A stretch of 64,000 nucleotides of DNA from Bacillus sp. SA1-12 (GCF_000981385.1 NZ_LATZ01000001.1:62001-126000); one strand, 5' to 3'. Positions 27,692-37,871 are shown, counted from the first letter of the stretch. Numbers and translations: made by a program. Notes: generated by a model not told the origin, from the sequence alone.

Positions 27692-29500
27692 TCAATCCGA
27701 TAGAGTTTTCTCAGCTGTTACTGCATAAAGAGCATTGGAAACCACCCCATATTCACTTGCATGTGGACGATCTTCTCCATCATCATAACCATAATCAAAC
27801 ATCCTGTTACGATTAAGTGTTAATTTCGTAAATGTCGGGCGCAGAAGGTCAAACAGCTTAAATCGTTCTTTTAAATGCGGGAATCTTTGCTGATACAATA
27901 TGATTTCCTCGCGGACAATTTCCCAAAAACGATGTTCGCTAAATGCTTCTTTATCCTCAAGAAGACTGCTTAAATAACGGAAGTGGCAAATAAATAAGCC
28001 AGTAAAAATAAACTGTGTCAACCCTTCCGGAGGTTCACTGCGCAACACGCTTTTCAGATTCTTTGAAAGAACAGAAAGCTCTGGCAGCGGTTGATCACTA
28101 ATATTTACATCATCAACAAAATCCTTCATAATGGTACGTTCTGGTACATAGTCCTTCAGAACAAGCACTGTATTTTGTCCATGTGGTGAAAAGACAGTCC
28201 CATATTGATACATGTAGTGAAGCAATGGCGGCAGAATCGCTTTTACTAATTTTTTCACCCATTCTTCGACCGTCAAACCTGACTTTTCAATAAGCTTTGA
28301 GACAAATGGCGTTCCCTCATGATCGACATGCACTAATGCTGCAAGTGTGATGGCTTGCTCACGACTCGTTAATTGATTATAAATACTCTCTCTCCAGACA
28401 ACACCAAGTAATTCAAGATATTGATATGGTGTGCCTTTAACATTCTTAAATACTGAATGATCAACATTCATCGTTGCTACTTCTCCTAATAACCCTAGGC
28501 GGCATTCATCCTTTAAAAACGGATCTTTGTCGAGAATGTTTTTCATAAATGCGGTTACTTCAGGTGCAATGACCGTTCGCTCGCCAGGCAATCCGCGATA
28601 GACTAATGTGTTTAAAATGCTCATCGGCAATTTCACATGATATTTCTCTTTATTTGTGACATTCACAAAGGTTCTGATCGATTGCTGCGGGAGGTAAAGA
28701 TCATCTGCTTCCCCTAACGGAATTAACTCGTTTTTTGCAATCTCTGCGGCAAACATGGTGACAATTGAATGATTCCACTGCCATAGATGAATTGGCATAA
28801 AATAATAATCCTCAGACTGCAGATTCAACGATTTTATACGATTAATAAACTGAGTATGAGCATTCTCTTCCAGCTCCTGCTCAATCACCTTGTGATAATT
28901 CAATTCTTCCACAGAATGAAAGGTTGCCAAATTTTTATGTACAGCAATCCAGGATAACTTCACCGGCTTCTTTTGCTCGGGAGCAAATTGGGTATAATCA
29001 TCATAGCCAAATCCAATCCGTCCTTTATTATAGGTAATCCATGGATGGCCTGTCATCTCTCCTTCAAGTTCTGCATAATCAAGCTTAACTAACTCCTCAG
29101 ATGAATTTGAGCGTTCTTGTATATGTGTATCTGCAACCAATGTGTGCAAATATTCCCGAACCAAATGGCCCGCCGTTGATCCCGACATATTCCCTTCGCC
29201 TTGGATGCTGATTAAAAGCGTAAGCGATAAAGGGATGCGCTCTTCACACGGGATTACAACAATCGTTTCAGGGATGACAGAAACACTATCGAATAGCCGG
29301 TTCTTTGCTTGGAATCGATAAATTCTTCCATCACGACTTTTCCATTCATAGTGCCCAATTTCGTTTTGTTCAGTTTTTAGCTGAGGGCTAATAATTTCTT
29401 CATACATAAATTCTTGAAGCATCTTTGCGATTAATTGCTGATCAGCTAGTTTCCAATTTTCCTTTGTTAACATGGTTAATGGTGTATCACAAATTTTCAC
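27692..29500 (-). CDS. rhbF: NIS siderophore synthetase, RhbF-like (IucA/IucC)
   Basis: An ATP-dependent NRPS-independent synthetase that joins a hydroxamate amine to a citrate carboxyl. An IucA/IucC domain (about 120-370; SGSTAGHLVREYL and SIRTFVN) is followed by a FhuF-like iron-reductase-type C-terminal region (about 400-590; FSPHGQNTVLVL is the conserved HGQN). I use GTG at 29500, nine bases from AAAGGAG; a TTG at 29509 touches that ribosome site. Last of six genes in rhbABCDEF order. It probably makes the second amide bond of a schizokinen-type product. Confidence 0.88.
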   Translation of the reverse strand: MKICDTPLTMLTKENWKLADQQLIAKMLQEFMYEEIISPQLKTEQNEIGHYEWKSRDGRIYRFQAKNRLFDSVSVIPETIVVIPCEERIPLSLTLLISIQGEGNMSGSTAGHLVREYLHTLVADTHIQERSNSSEELVKLDYAELEGEMTGHPWITYNKGRIGFGYDDYTQFAPEQKKPVKLSWIAVHKNLATFHSVEELNYHKVIEQELEENAHTQFINRIKSLNLQSEDYYFMPIHLWQWNHSIVTMFAAEIAKNELIPLGEADDLYLPQQSIRTFVNVTNKEKYHVKLPMSILNTLVYRGLPGERTVIAPEVTAFMKNILDKDPFLKDECRLGLLGEVATMNVDHSVFKNVKGTPYQYLELLGVVWRESIYNQLTSREQAITLAALVHVDHEGTPFVSKLIEKSGLTVEEWVKKLVKAILPPLLHYMYQYGTVFSPHGQNTVLVLKDYVPERTIMKDFVDDVNISDQPLPELSVLSKNLKSVLRSEPPEGLTQFIFTGLFICHFRYLSSLLEDKEAFSEHRFWEIVREEIILYQQRFPHLKERFKLFDLLRPTFTKLTLNRNRMFDYGYDDGEDRPHASEYGVVSNALYAVTAEKTLSD

Positions 29501-29526
29501 GATATCCAACTCCTTTTCGTTATTAG

Positions 29527-30825
29527 CTACATTCCAAAATTCTGAAATACATTATGCTCATAAGTTTTGTATACCTTTTTTCCTGCAAGCTGATTGATGA
29601 TTGCCGCACTTCGGAATGCACCCAGCCCTAAATCCGGTGCACCTACACCATGTGTATGAAGCTCACCGTTCTGAATAAATACATGGTTCTTGGTGTTATT
29701 CTTTGTCTTCAGCTTATAGTCTTCCTCAATCATTAATTGTCCGTTATCATCCCATTCCAGCAATGCCTCAATCCCTTTTAAGCATTTAGGTATATATGGC
29801 TGATATCCTGTAGCAAGAATAACAAGATCACTCTCTGTCTGCTTGCCTGCTTCTTGTTCAATTTGATAGAGTGATAGACGCAAAGTATCCTCCCAACCTT
29901 CGATTGCCACAAGCTCAGTTAATGCCTGCAAATGTACGTTAGGTTTGTTTGTGCCAATGGATCGTTCATACAATAGATCATAAATATCCTCAATTGTTGA
30001 AAAGCTAATCCCTTTATAAAGCAATGCCTGATTTTTAAGAACTGCTCTCTTCTTTTCTGCAGGCAAATGGTAAAAGTAATTTGTATAATCTGGCGAGAAA
30101 TGCTCTAAACCCAGCTTAGAATATTCCATTGGATAAAACCCTTTTGATCTTGTATACCATGACAATTGATAGTTATGATCAGGCTCCCTTGAGAGCAGGT
30201 CATAAAATATTTCCGCAGCACTCTGTCCCGATCCGATTATGGTTACTGATTTAGCTTGCAGGGCATCTTCACGTCTTGTTAAATAGTGAGAAGAATGGAT
30301 GATTCGATCGCTAACACCAGAAAACCTTTCTGGCATATACGGTTTTGTTCCAATTCCTATAACAACATGCTTCGTTTCATATGTTTTTTTGATAGCATTA
30401 CTTTGAGATTGGACCGTCACCCGATAATGGCCTTCTTCCGTTTTTTCAATCGTTTCCACCTCATGATCAAACTGAAGATGTGGCAGCTGTTCAGCAACCC
30501 ACTGGCAATAATGATTATACTCATTGCGCGGTATATGAAATCTTTCTAAAAAATAAAACTTATATAATCGCTTATGCTCATGTAAATAATTTAAATAGCT
30601 AAATCGGTTCGTTGGGTCAACCATTGTTACAGCATCAGCCATAAAAGGCACTTGTAAGGTCGTCCCTTCAATCAGCATACCTGGATGCCAATCAAATCGC
30701 GGCTTTTTATCAAAAAACAATGCTTGGCAATCAGTTTTTTCAAGCAATGCCGCTAATCCAAGATTAAAAGGACCGATCCCTATGCCAATCACATCTAAAA
30801 TTTGTTTTGAAGCCAATCGGCCCAT
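29527..30825 (-). CDS. rhbE: N-hydroxylating monooxygenase, RhbE-like (IucD family)
   Basis: A flavin monooxygenase that hydroxylates the terminal amine, expected to be of 1,3-diaminopropane. The FAD fingerprint GIGIGPFNLGLA is at about 14-25, NADPH fingerprint GSGQSAAE near 199, and the closing ATGYQPY near 343. ATG at 30825 touches its AAAGGAG, so an in-frame TTG at 30816 (nine-base spacing) may be the true start. It overlaps rhbD. Context distinguishes it from lysine or ornithine hydroxylases: the cluster makes diaminopropane through RhbA and RhbB. Confidence 0.87.
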   Translation of the reverse strand: MGRLASKQILDVIGIGIGPFNLGLAALLEKTDCQALFFDKKPRFDWHPGMLIEGTTLQVPFMADAVTMVDPTNRFSYLNYLHEHKRLYKFYFLERFHIPRNEYNHYCQWVAEQLPHLQFDHEVETIEKTEEGHYRVTVQSQSNAIKKTYETKHVVIGIGTKPYMPERFSGVSDRIIHSSHYLTRREDALQAKSVTIIGSGQSAAEIFYDLLSREPDHNYQLSWYTRSKGFYPMEYSKLGLEHFSPDYTNYFYHLPAEKKRAVLKNQALLYKGISFSTIEDIYDLLYERSIGTNKPNVHLQALTELVAIEGWEDTLRLSLYQIEQEAGKQTESDLVILATGYQPYIPKCLKGIEALLEWDDNGQLMIEEDYKLKTKNNTKNHVFIQNGELHTHGVGAPDLGLGAFRSAAIINQLAGKKVYKTYEHNVFQNFGM

Positions 30826-31400
30826 CTCCTTTCGAAATTTTCCCGTTCACAGAACATCAAAAGTCCTGTTTTATCAGGAAGCACTACCTCCTTTATTGAG
30901 GTAAAGCCGCATTTTTTAAAGACATGAATCATTTTTTCATTACGGATATCTGGTTCTGCTATTACCTTATTTGTTTGATAAACTTGAAATTTATGAAATA
31001 AGATCGTTAACAGCAAGGGATAAATAAACCCTTTTCCCAGATAGTCCTTATTTCCAATGAGCAGGTGAATACCCTGGTCAAAAGGTTCAAACTCATAAAA
31101 TCTTTCAATAATATCTCCTTCCACCCAATATGACTCCCAATAACTAACAGGTACTCCATCGACCTCGCCAATTAATAACGTTTGATGCTGATCATTCAAA
31201 AAATTCTGTAAATGAAGCTTATATGCTTCTAATGAAATATTAAGCTTCCAAAAAGGGATGACATGCTCTTCATGCATCCATGAATGCAGTAAAGCAACAT
31301 CGTCGTTATAGCTTACATGGCGAAAAGAAAACTTTCTGTTAGTAATAGGATCATTGTTCATAAATGGGTAGGAAGGTTTAGCTGTTAGTTTAGACACCAT
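30795..31400 (-). CDS. rhbD: hydroxylamine N-acetyltransferase, RhbD-like (IucB/AlcB)
   Basis: GNAT-fold acyltransferase of the siderophore type (201 aa). The pattern LHSWMHEEHVIPFW near the N-terminus and GKGFIYPLL (about 121-129, acetyl-CoA loop) are typical of IucB/Acyltransf_8 proteins. It acetylates the N-hydroxy-diaminopropane to the hydroxamate. ATG at 31400 follows AGGTGAG, and the gene overlaps the end of rhbC by 11 bp, so the operon is translationally coupled. Confidence 0.87.
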   Translation of the reverse strand: MVSKLTAKPSYPFMNNDPITNRKFSFRHVSYNDDVALLHSWMHEEHVIPFWKLNISLEAYKLHLQNFLNDQHQTLLIGEVDGVPVSYWESYWVEGDIIERFYEFEPFDQGIHLLIGNKDYLGKGFIYPLLLTILFHKFQVYQTNKVIAEPDIRNEKMIHVFKKCGFTSIKEVVLPDKTGLLMFCERENFERRWADWLQNKF

Positions 31401-33192
31401 GCAGCTCACCTACAATATTGAACAAAGGATTTTGTACCCTAGTGTATACTGATTGTGTTTCAAGGGAGCCGACAAGTTCATCCAAATCATGAATCCTAGT
31501 TAACAGATTGGCCTTACACGGCAGGTTTTCCTTGTTTAATAAGGAGTTCAATAAATTTGTTGAATCGCCATACTCATTTTGTAAACCTTGTAATTCATTC
31601 TTAAGCAATTGCAATAAATGTTCTTCATCAATTAAACGGTTGACGCCAAAAGCATTAATCAGACCGAATAAGTGGTTAAAAAAGTAATAATAGCGAAAAC
31701 GTTCTTCTGCAACTTCATCCGCACATATGGTGTTGCTCTTTTCGTTTAAATCCGGGAGCACTTTCCTTAATTCTGTTGCTTTCGATTCCATGAAATAATA
31801 TCCTTGGTTATCACGGTAATAAAACGTCTCAGGATATCCCTTTTCATCGAAAGTAACAAGTGAATTTTGCTGATGTGCTTCAAGGGCAATACCATATGTC
31901 GTATACATCCAATAAAGCGGCCGCAGACTAATGGTCAAATAACGGCGGAACCACTCTTCACACACATCTGTAACTGTCTTTTGCTCAACTTCAGCTAAGG
32001 CATGAATGAGATTTACAAGTTGGGATGCACCTCCGTTAATATGATCCTGACATAAACCTGCAAGCAAAGTTGTTCTTGCTCCTTCGTTATGCTGAAATGG
32101 ATTTTCACGAATAACCACTTCAAAACCTGATTCTTCTGTGTCAAGCTTAACCGTGATATAGGCAGGATCTTGAACAATTTGAAAGTTAGGGTGAAGAGCT
32201 GATAGTTTATCCTTTAGCACCAGCCCTAAAATACGGCTAACCTCCACTCCGCGATCAAGCTCCTTTCGTTTATTGATCCTTAGTGAGTTTGTGATCTTCA
32301 CCGGAATCGAAAATTTATACATAAAGTCAGCATCTTGATGATAAACAGTACGCACTGAAGACGTTGGGTAATAGTTTCTGCCGTGCGGACCAAGATAGGT
32401 TAGTTTGCCAGCTTGAATCAGCTGACAAACAGCTTCTTTTCCCAACAGCTTTCTTGCCTGCAATGGATGAACAGGAATCAAAGAATAACCATCTTCCTGG
32501 CAATACTTCACTTTAAAGGATTCAGACACATCAGGATCTTTCTTCATTTCTTCCTTGATAAGTGCTGCTGCCGTTTTGGAATGGATCGAGTCCTCTTCCA
32601 CAATGTCATTTATTGCTCGAAAATAATGAAGCTGAAACGATCCTTTTCTTTCAGGAGCAAAGATATGCTCCTCTTCATTATCAATCCCTTGCCTGCTTTT
32701 CGGAGTAGGATGAACTTGATGCCCAATTAAAAGGGACTGTTCAGATTGCAAAAAATTCTTTTCCGCTTGATAACATTCTTCATAATCCTCAATATGGTGC
32801 GAAAGGATGCCCTTCATATTTTGATAGCTTAAGATCGTTCTTAGAATAAGCTCTTCAGAATCGATAGGTTTTTCGGCTGCTTCAACTAAATCCTTTTGCA
32901 AATAAATAACCAATGTTAAATAATCAAGCGACTTAACTTCATCACTTTTCCATTGATAAAACAGAGAATGTGAAAATAAATGCCTTCCTGTAATAGAGTA
33001 ATAGCGAACAGGAACGTATAAGGTAACCGCCTGACTTTTCAAGGTAATGACAAATACATTCTTGCATTCAGGATCATCTAAAAGAAAAGGGATTTCTGCT
33101 GCTTCTTTCAGCACACCTTTACCCGTTTCCTTTATGTAACAATTAAGCAGATTTTGCATAGTAAGATGATTAGAAATGAACGGAATATTCAT
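31390..33192 (-). CDS. rhbC: NIS siderophore synthetase, RhbC-like (IucA/IucC)
   Basis: Second IucA/IucC-type synthetase, 600 aa, paralogous to the last gene. LIGHQVHPTPKSRQG (about 155-169) is the conserved ATP-binding stretch; TSSVRTVY and the C-terminal EAHQQNSLV are also family marks. It should catalyse the first condensation of citrate with an N-acetyl-N-hydroxy-diaminopropane. Strong GGAGAG site. It overlaps rhbB by 23 bp. Two synthetases in one operon fit a symmetric or near-symmetric dihydroxamate such as schizokinen. Confidence 0.88.
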   Translation of the reverse strand: MNIPFISNHLTMQNLLNCYIKETGKGVLKEAAEIPFLLDDPECKNVFVITLKSQAVTLYVPVRYYSITGRHLFSHSLFYQWKSDEVKSLDYLTLVIYLQKDLVEAAEKPIDSEELILRTILSYQNMKGILSHHIEDYEECYQAEKNFLQSEQSLLIGHQVHPTPKSRQGIDNEEEHIFAPERKGSFQLHYFRAINDIVEEDSIHSKTAAALIKEEMKKDPDVSESFKVKYCQEDGYSLIPVHPLQARKLLGKEAVCQLIQAGKLTYLGPHGRNYYPTSSVRTVYHQDADFMYKFSIPVKITNSLRINKRKELDRGVEVSRILGLVLKDKLSALHPNFQIVQDPAYITVKLDTEESGFEVVIRENPFQHNEGARTTLLAGLCQDHINGGASQLVNLIHALAEVEQKTVTDVCEEWFRRYLTISLRPLYWMYTTYGIALEAHQQNSLVTFDEKGYPETFYYRDNQGYYFMESKATELRKVLPDLNEKSNTICADEVAEERFRYYYFFNHLFGLINAFGVNRLIDEEHLLQLLKNELQGLQNEYGDSTNLLNSLLNKENLPCKANLLTRIHDLDELVGSLETQSVYTRVQNPLFNIVGELHGV

Positions 33193-34693
33193 TGCTTCTC
33201 TCTCCTTTCTTCTTTGTTATGATTTCGCCTATCTTTTTCATGTTTTCGATCTGAACCTCCATGTTGCGAAGTGTATTTAACGGATTCAACATCGTAAATT
33301 TCAAAAAAACTTTTCCATTTTGCCTTGTTTTAGCCATGATCAGCTCACCACTTTGATAAAAATAACGCTGAAGCTCAAGATTGATTTCATCAACAAAGAG
33401 GTGATCTTCTGCATGCCGATCAGGAAGATAACGAAATAAGACAGCGTTTATGACCGGTTCATTCAGGACCTCAAACTGTGAACTGCGCTGAAATAGCTCA
33501 GCAGTATTCTTCGCAAGCTGAATGGTAGAATCAATCATATTGCCAAAGACCTCCGTTCCAATAAGCTTAAAGGTCATTAAAACCTTTAGCGCATCAAACC
33601 GTTTTGTCGTTTGAACACTTTTTTCAACCAGGTTGATAATGCCATCCTTCCGATCCTCTTCAGGGTTTAAGTATTCTGCATGATAGGCAATATGACGAAA
33701 CGACTTACGATCTCTTACAAAGAATGCTCCACAGCTAATCGATTGGTAGTAAAGCTTATGAAAATCAATTGTGATAGAATCCGCTAACGATAAATCATGA
33801 AGCAAATCCCGGTATTGCTGGGAAAACAACAAAGCCCCGCCATATGCGGCATCAACATGAAGCCATAATTGATAATCATGTGCCAGCATAGCTATTTCCG
33901 TTAGGTTATCGATACTTCCAAAGTCAGTCGTTCCCGCAGTAGCAACGATCATAAATGGAAGAAGTCCTTGCGCATGTAATTCTGCTAGCTTTTGTTGTGC
34001 GTCCTTCAGGCAAATCTGGTTTTTTTCATTGGTTTTTATCGTGACGACTGATTGGATGCCAAGGCCAAGCTGTGCCGCAGATTGCTGAACTGTGAAATGA
34101 GCATGCTCTGAACAAAGAATCCTCAATCTCCCTGCATCAGAAGGAAGCCCTTGCTCCTGAACGTTTATTGAGAAATGCCTTTGACAAGCCTGGTTTCTTG
34201 CAAGCAAAAGTCCCATATAATTAGACTGTGTTCCTCCGCTTGTAAAAACGCCATCAGCATGTTCCGTAAAACCGATTTTCTTTATGAAATACTGCAGAAC
34301 CTCTTCTTCAACATAGGTAGCTGAAGGACTCTGGTCCCATGAATCCATTGATTGATTAAGCGTGCTTATCAGTACTTCAGCAGCGATGGCGGGTAAAAGA
34401 GGCGGACAATGAAGATGTGCCATCGCTGCAGGATTGGAAATCCATAAAGAGTTTCTGACGACTGTCTTTTGGATTTCGGTCAAGACAGCCTCTGTCTTTT
34501 GGCCGCCAGTGGTTATATTCGTGATTTCCTTTACCCTTGCTTCGATGTCTTTACGAATTGCACCTGAATACGGATTGGTGGCCCTGTTAGTTTCTTCAAT
34601 AAGTAGCTTTACTGTCCTAACCATTAAATCCATAAACAACTGCTGACTTTCCTCGCTGGAATTTAGGAACCACTGCTGAAATTCATTTTTCAT
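33170..34693 (-). CDS. rhbB: PLP 2,4-diaminobutyrate decarboxylase, RhbB-like
   Basis: Group II PLP decarboxylase (507 aa) turning L-2,4-diaminobutyrate into 1,3-diaminopropane. The substrate/cofactor pattern is typical: HADGVFTSGGTQSNY (about 150-164), VDAAYGGALLF (about 281) and the PLP lysine in TIDFHKLYYQ. ATG at 34693 follows AAGGTGA; the GTG three codons earlier has no ribosome site. It follows rhbA by 12 bp. Other members of this family act on tyrosine or glutamate, but the neighbour aminotransferase fixes the substrate. Confidence 0.88.
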   Translation of the reverse strand: MKNEFQQWFLNSSEESQQLFMDLMVRTVKLLIEETNRATNPYSGAIRKDIEARVKEITNITTGGQKTEAVLTEIQKTVVRNSLWISNPAAMAHLHCPPLLPAIAAEVLISTLNQSMDSWDQSPSATYVEEEVLQYFIKKIGFTEHADGVFTSGGTQSNYMGLLLARNQACQRHFSINVQEQGLPSDAGRLRILCSEHAHFTVQQSAAQLGLGIQSVVTIKTNEKNQICLKDAQQKLAELHAQGLLPFMIVATAGTTDFGSIDNLTEIAMLAHDYQLWLHVDAAYGGALLFSQQYRDLLHDLSLADSITIDFHKLYYQSISCGAFFVRDRKSFRHIAYHAEYLNPEEDRKDGIINLVEKSVQTTKRFDALKVLMTFKLIGTEVFGNMIDSTIQLAKNTAELFQRSSQFEVLNEPVINAVLFRYLPDRHAEDHLFVDEINLELQRYFYQSGELIMAKTRQNGKVFLKFTMLNPLNTLRNMEVQIENMKKIGEIITKKKGERSNEYSVHF

Positions 34694-34705
34694 ATCTATC
34701 ACCTT

Positions 34706-36070
34706 CTATCGCAATCCGAAATGGTCTTCCGCGCATTTTATTGCATCGTAAAACCGCTGGAGTACATCATCTACCTGCTCTTTTGTTATAATAAGCGGCG
34801 GAAGCAAACGAATCACTGTACTGAATCTGCCGCCCACCTCTAAAATGAGACCTCTGTTAAAACATTCCTGTTGAATTTTACTTGCAAGCTCAGGAAATGC
34901 CGGGTAGCTTCCAAGATGATTGGCTGTTTTTGCAGGGTTAATGATTTCAATCCCAAGCATCAATCCGCGCCCTCTAATATCTCCTATAGAAGACATACTC
35001 TTTTGTATCGAGTGTAATTGCTGCTTTAAGTAGGCTCCAATTTCTTCAACCTTATTTGGTAATTGATTTTCTTTTATATACTTTAATGTTGCCTGTCCTG
35101 TTGCCATCGCCATTTGATTGCCTCTGAAGGTTCCTATATGTGCACCTGGCTCCCACTGATCAAGGCGGCGATCATAGATCATTACAGAGAGCGGGAGACT
35201 GCCGCCAATCGCTTTTGATAAAACAAGTACATCTGGTTCAATTCCTGCATGTTCGAATGCAAACATTTTTCCTGTACGGCCAATTCCTGTTTGGACCTCA
35301 TCAATGATCAAAGGTATATTTCGTTCTTTTGTGATCCTGCGCAGTTCTTTTAACCACTCAATTGGTGCGGGTATCGAGCCCCCTTCACCTTGTACGACTT
35401 CGACAATAATTCCCGCAGGACGAACGATTCCGCTTTCCGGATCATCTAATAAATTCTCAATATATGTACTGCTGACTTTGTGACCATCCTTTCCAATTCC
35501 AAATGGACAGCGGTATTCATATGGGTATGGCAGAAAATGCGTATCTGGAACAAGAGCGTGAATCTTTTGTTTAGGACTTAATGTACCGCTTATACTTAAG
35601 GTTCCATGCGTTGATCCATGGTAGCCTCCTTGGAACGCCAAAATCGCACGATTTCCAGTTGCTGTTTTTACTAGTTTTAAAGCTGCTTCGATTGCATCAC
35701 CGCCTGTAGGACCGCAGAATTGAATTTTTGCTTTTTCTGCAAAAGCTTTTGGCAGTGATTCAAACACCTCATTAACAAATGCCTCTTTTACCGGAGTTGT
35801 TAAATCAAGGGTGTGCAATGGCAAGTATGATTCAAGGACTTCTTCAATTGCTTCCCTGATTACGGCATGATTATGACCAAGAGCTAATGTCCCTGCTCCT
35901 GCTAAACAATCAATATAGGTTTTGCCATCCATATCGGTTACAAAAACTCCCTCTGCCCGTTTTATGGCCAATGGCAATCTTCTTGGATACGACCTTGCAT
36001 TTGATTCTCTTATTTCCTGCATAGTCAATAATGATTGATTATCCATCGATGTCGTCAAAACTGCTTCCAT
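34706..36070 (-). CDS. rhbA: diaminobutyrate-2-oxoglutarate aminotransferase, RhbA-like
   Basis: Class III PLP aminotransferase (454 aa) forming L-2,4-diaminobutyrate from aspartate semialdehyde and glutamate. Visible motifs are FCGPTGGDAIEAALKL (about 118-133), [26 protein letters not shown] with the PLP aspartate/glutamine set, and the lysine in LSKAIGGSLPL. ATG at 36070 is chosen for AAAGGAG nine bases away; an upstream in-frame ATG at 36091 has none. First gene of the operon, directly behind two Fur boxes. The DABA assignment rests on the following decarboxylase. Confidence 0.9.
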   Translation of the reverse strand: MEAVLTTSMDNQSLLTMQEIRESNARSYPRRLPLAIKRAEGVFVTDMDGKTYIDCLAGAGTLALGHNHAVIREAIEEVLESYLPLHTLDLTTPVKEAFVNEVFESLPKAFAEKAKIQFCGPTGGDAIEAALKLVKTATGNRAILAFQGGYHGSTHGTLSISGTLSPKQKIHALVPDTHFLPYPYEYRCPFGIGKDGHKVSSTYIENLLDDPESGIVRPAGIIVEVVQGEGGSIPAPIEWLKELRRITKERNIPLIIDEVQTGIGRTGKMFAFEHAGIEPDVLVLSKAIGGSLPLSVMIYDRRLDQWEPGAHIGTFRGNQMAMATGQATLKYIKENQLPNKVEEIGAYLKQQLHSIQKSMSSIGDIRGRGLMLGIEIINPAKTANHLGSYPAFPELASKIQQECFNRGLILEVGGRFSTVIRLLPPLIITKEQVDDVLQRFYDAIKCAEDHFGLR

Positions 36071-36107
36071 TTTGATCCGCTCCTTTATCATGATTAAAAT
36101 TTATAAT

Positions 36108-36162
36108 TGATAATGATTTTCATTTTCTTTTACAAAGATATGTTAATTGATAATGATTATCA
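36108..36162 (-). promoter_or_regulatory. double Fur box and promoter of the siderophore operon
   Basis: TGATAATGATTATCA (36148-36162) is a perfect 7-1-7 Fur box. TGATAATGATTTTCA (36108-36122) matches 14 of 15. The upstream box follows a -35-like TTGACT on the minus strand. Iron repression is near certain. Confidence 0.93.
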
Positions 36163-36268
36163 TAGTCAATTGCTGTTTGCAAATTTAATGATATTTACCT
36201 AAGATAAATTTTCTTTGTTCAACCACTCATGGTTCTATCGATCTATTCAATAGGCCTTCTGGTTCTAC

Positions 36269-36360
36269 TAGTCGATATAGAATAGAAGGCGCTCTTTGCC
36301 TTCAATTCTATATCGACTACTAGAGGGGCTAGGCGCAGTAGCTGGAACCGGAAACGCTTA
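36269..36360. repeat. long intergenic hairpin plus repeat fragment
   Basis: TAGTCGATATAGAAT (36269-36283) is the exact reverse complement of 36305-36319. An A-A mismatch and inner GAAGGC/GCCTTC continue the stem. It is followed by GGGGCTAGGCGCAGTAGCTGG, related to the repeat at 9780-9918. It lies between the rhb promoter and the rocD terminator. No coding frame. Confidence 0.6.
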
Positions 36361-36396
36361 TCCACAGTTCGAGAATTTAATAGTTACGCTACACAA

Positions 36397-36427
36397 TAAA
36401 AAAACCACACACTTTGTGTATGGTTTT
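36397..36427 (-). terminator. terminator of rocD
   Basis: On the minus strand AAAACCATACAC (36427-36416) pairs with GTGTGTGGTTTT (36412-36401), with one mismatch, followed by a T run. It lies 36 bp after the rocD stop. Confidence 0.85.
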
Positions 36428-36462
36428 CTATAATGACAAGGGATATCAAAATTGTTTTCCTT

Positions 36463-37668
36463 TTATTGTTCAGATTCTTCCAAAACCCGCTTAATCCGTT
36501 CTAATGCCCAAGCTGCCTCCGCTTCCGTAATAATAAGAGGCGGCGCAAAACGAATAACATTATCATGTGTTTCCTTACATAATAACCCATTTTCCTTTAA
36601 CTTTTCACAGTACGGTCTTGCAGCTTCTGTCAGTTCTACACCAATAAATAATCCTCTTCCTCTAATCTCTTTTATTTTTGGATTCTTGATTTCTATTAAG
36701 CTGTCTAAAAATAACTTACCTAATTTATGTGATCGCTCCACAAGCTTTTCTTCTTCAATAACATCGAGTGCAGCTATTGATACGGCACATGCAAGCGGAT
36801 TTCCCCCAAACGTTGAACCATGTGAACCAGGATTAAACACATTTAATATTTCACGATCTGCAACAACACAAGAGATAGGGAACACACCACCGCCCAGAGC
36901 TTTTCCTAAAATATACATATCAGGGACAACATCTTCCCAATCACAGGCGAACATCTTTCCAGTTCGGCCAAGACCCGCTTGAATTTCATCTGCAACAAAG
37001 AGAACATTATTGGTTTTACATAACTCAAACGCTTTTTTCAGAAATCCTTTCGGCGGGAGTAAAATTCCCGCTTCACCTTGGATCGGTTCAATAAGAAATC
37101 CAGCCGTATTCGGTGTAATAGCTGCCTTTAAAGCATCTATATCCCCATATGGAATCAATTTGATGCCCGGTAGCATAGGGCCAAAGTTTTTGCGGTACTC
37201 TTGATCAGATGATAAGGAAACAGCCGCCATCGTACGGCCATGGAAATTACCTGTACATGCAATAACTTCTGCGTGATTGTCAGTAATCCCTTTTACCTGA
37301 TAGCCCCAGCGCCTTATTGCTTTTATCGCTGTTTCAACTGCCTCAGCTCCTGTATTCATCGGCAACGCCATTTCCTTATTAGTTATTCTGGTAATTTTTT
37401 CATACCATGGTCCTAATTGATCATTATGAAATGCTCGCGATGTAAGTGTTACCCGATCTGCTTGATCCTTTAGCGCCTGAATGATTTTCGGATGACAATG
37501 TCCTTGGTTAACCGCTGAATATGCACTTAACATATCCATATAGCGATTGCCCTCTGGATCCTCAACCCATACACCTTCTGCTTTGGAAATGACGATTGGA
37601 AGCGGGTTATAGTTATTTGCACCATACTTTTCCGTTTGAGTAATGATGCTTACTGTTTTATTCTTCAT
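36463..37668 (-). CDS. rocD: ornithine aminotransferase
   Basis: Class III PLP transaminase (401 aa) converting ornithine and 2-oxoglutarate to glutamate semialdehyde and glutamate in arginine catabolism. [17 protein letters not shown] (about 46-62) and [13 protein letters not shown] (about 103-115) are specific to RocD. The PLP lysine is in [19 protein letters not shown] precedes ATG. It follows arginase by about 200 bp in the same direction, so the product of RocF feeds RocD. It is a paralogue of rhbA but not part of the siderophore operon. Confidence 0.93.
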   Translation of the reverse strand: MKNKTVSIITQTEKYGANNYNPLPIVISKAEGVWVEDPEGNRYMDMLSAYSAVNQGHCHPKIIQALKDQADRVTLTSRAFHNDQLGPWYEKITRITNKEMALPMNTGAEAVETAIKAIRRWGYQVKGITDNHAEVIACTGNFHGRTMAAVSLSSDQEYRKNFGPMLPGIKLIPYGDIDALKAAITPNTAGFLIEPIQGEAGILLPPKGFLKKAFELCKTNNVLFVADEIQAGLGRTGKMFACDWEDVVPDMYILGKALGGGVFPISCVVADREILNVFNPGSHGSTFGGNPLACAVSIAALDVIEEEKLVERSHKLGKLFLDSLIEIKNPKIKEIRGRGLFIGVELTEAARPYCEKLKENGLLCKETHDNVIRFAPPLIITEAEAAWALERIKRVLEESEQ

Positions 37669-37871
37669 CCAACATTTCCTCCTTCTTTGATAATTAACCT
37701 AACTTAGCAGACAGAAAGGCCTCAATATAGGGAGTCTCGCTTATCCCATCTTTATGGGCAGTATACCTTCACTAAGTAGATTATTTGAGATAACTGCCAC
37801 TATAAATCCTATTATTCTCGCTAACCAGCAGTGGGAAATAAAGTACCCCCCTCACTGTTAGAAGTCTCGCT
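37669..37871 (-). other. structured rocF-rocD intergenic leader
   Basis: A 203-bp non-coding gap. It holds two copies of AGCGAGACT (minus strand, near 37861 and 37734) and a CAGTG...CACTG stem enclosing GGGGGG/CCC around 37830-37857. GATAACTGCCACTATAAAT also occurs nearby. I see no clear -35/-10 pair. It may be an attenuator-like leader or a decayed repeat. Confidence 0.4.

Noticed and set aside
36071..36091. Upstream ATG (36091) as start of the aminotransferase rhbA
   Set aside because: No ribosome site; ATG at 36070 has AAAGGAG at good spacing.
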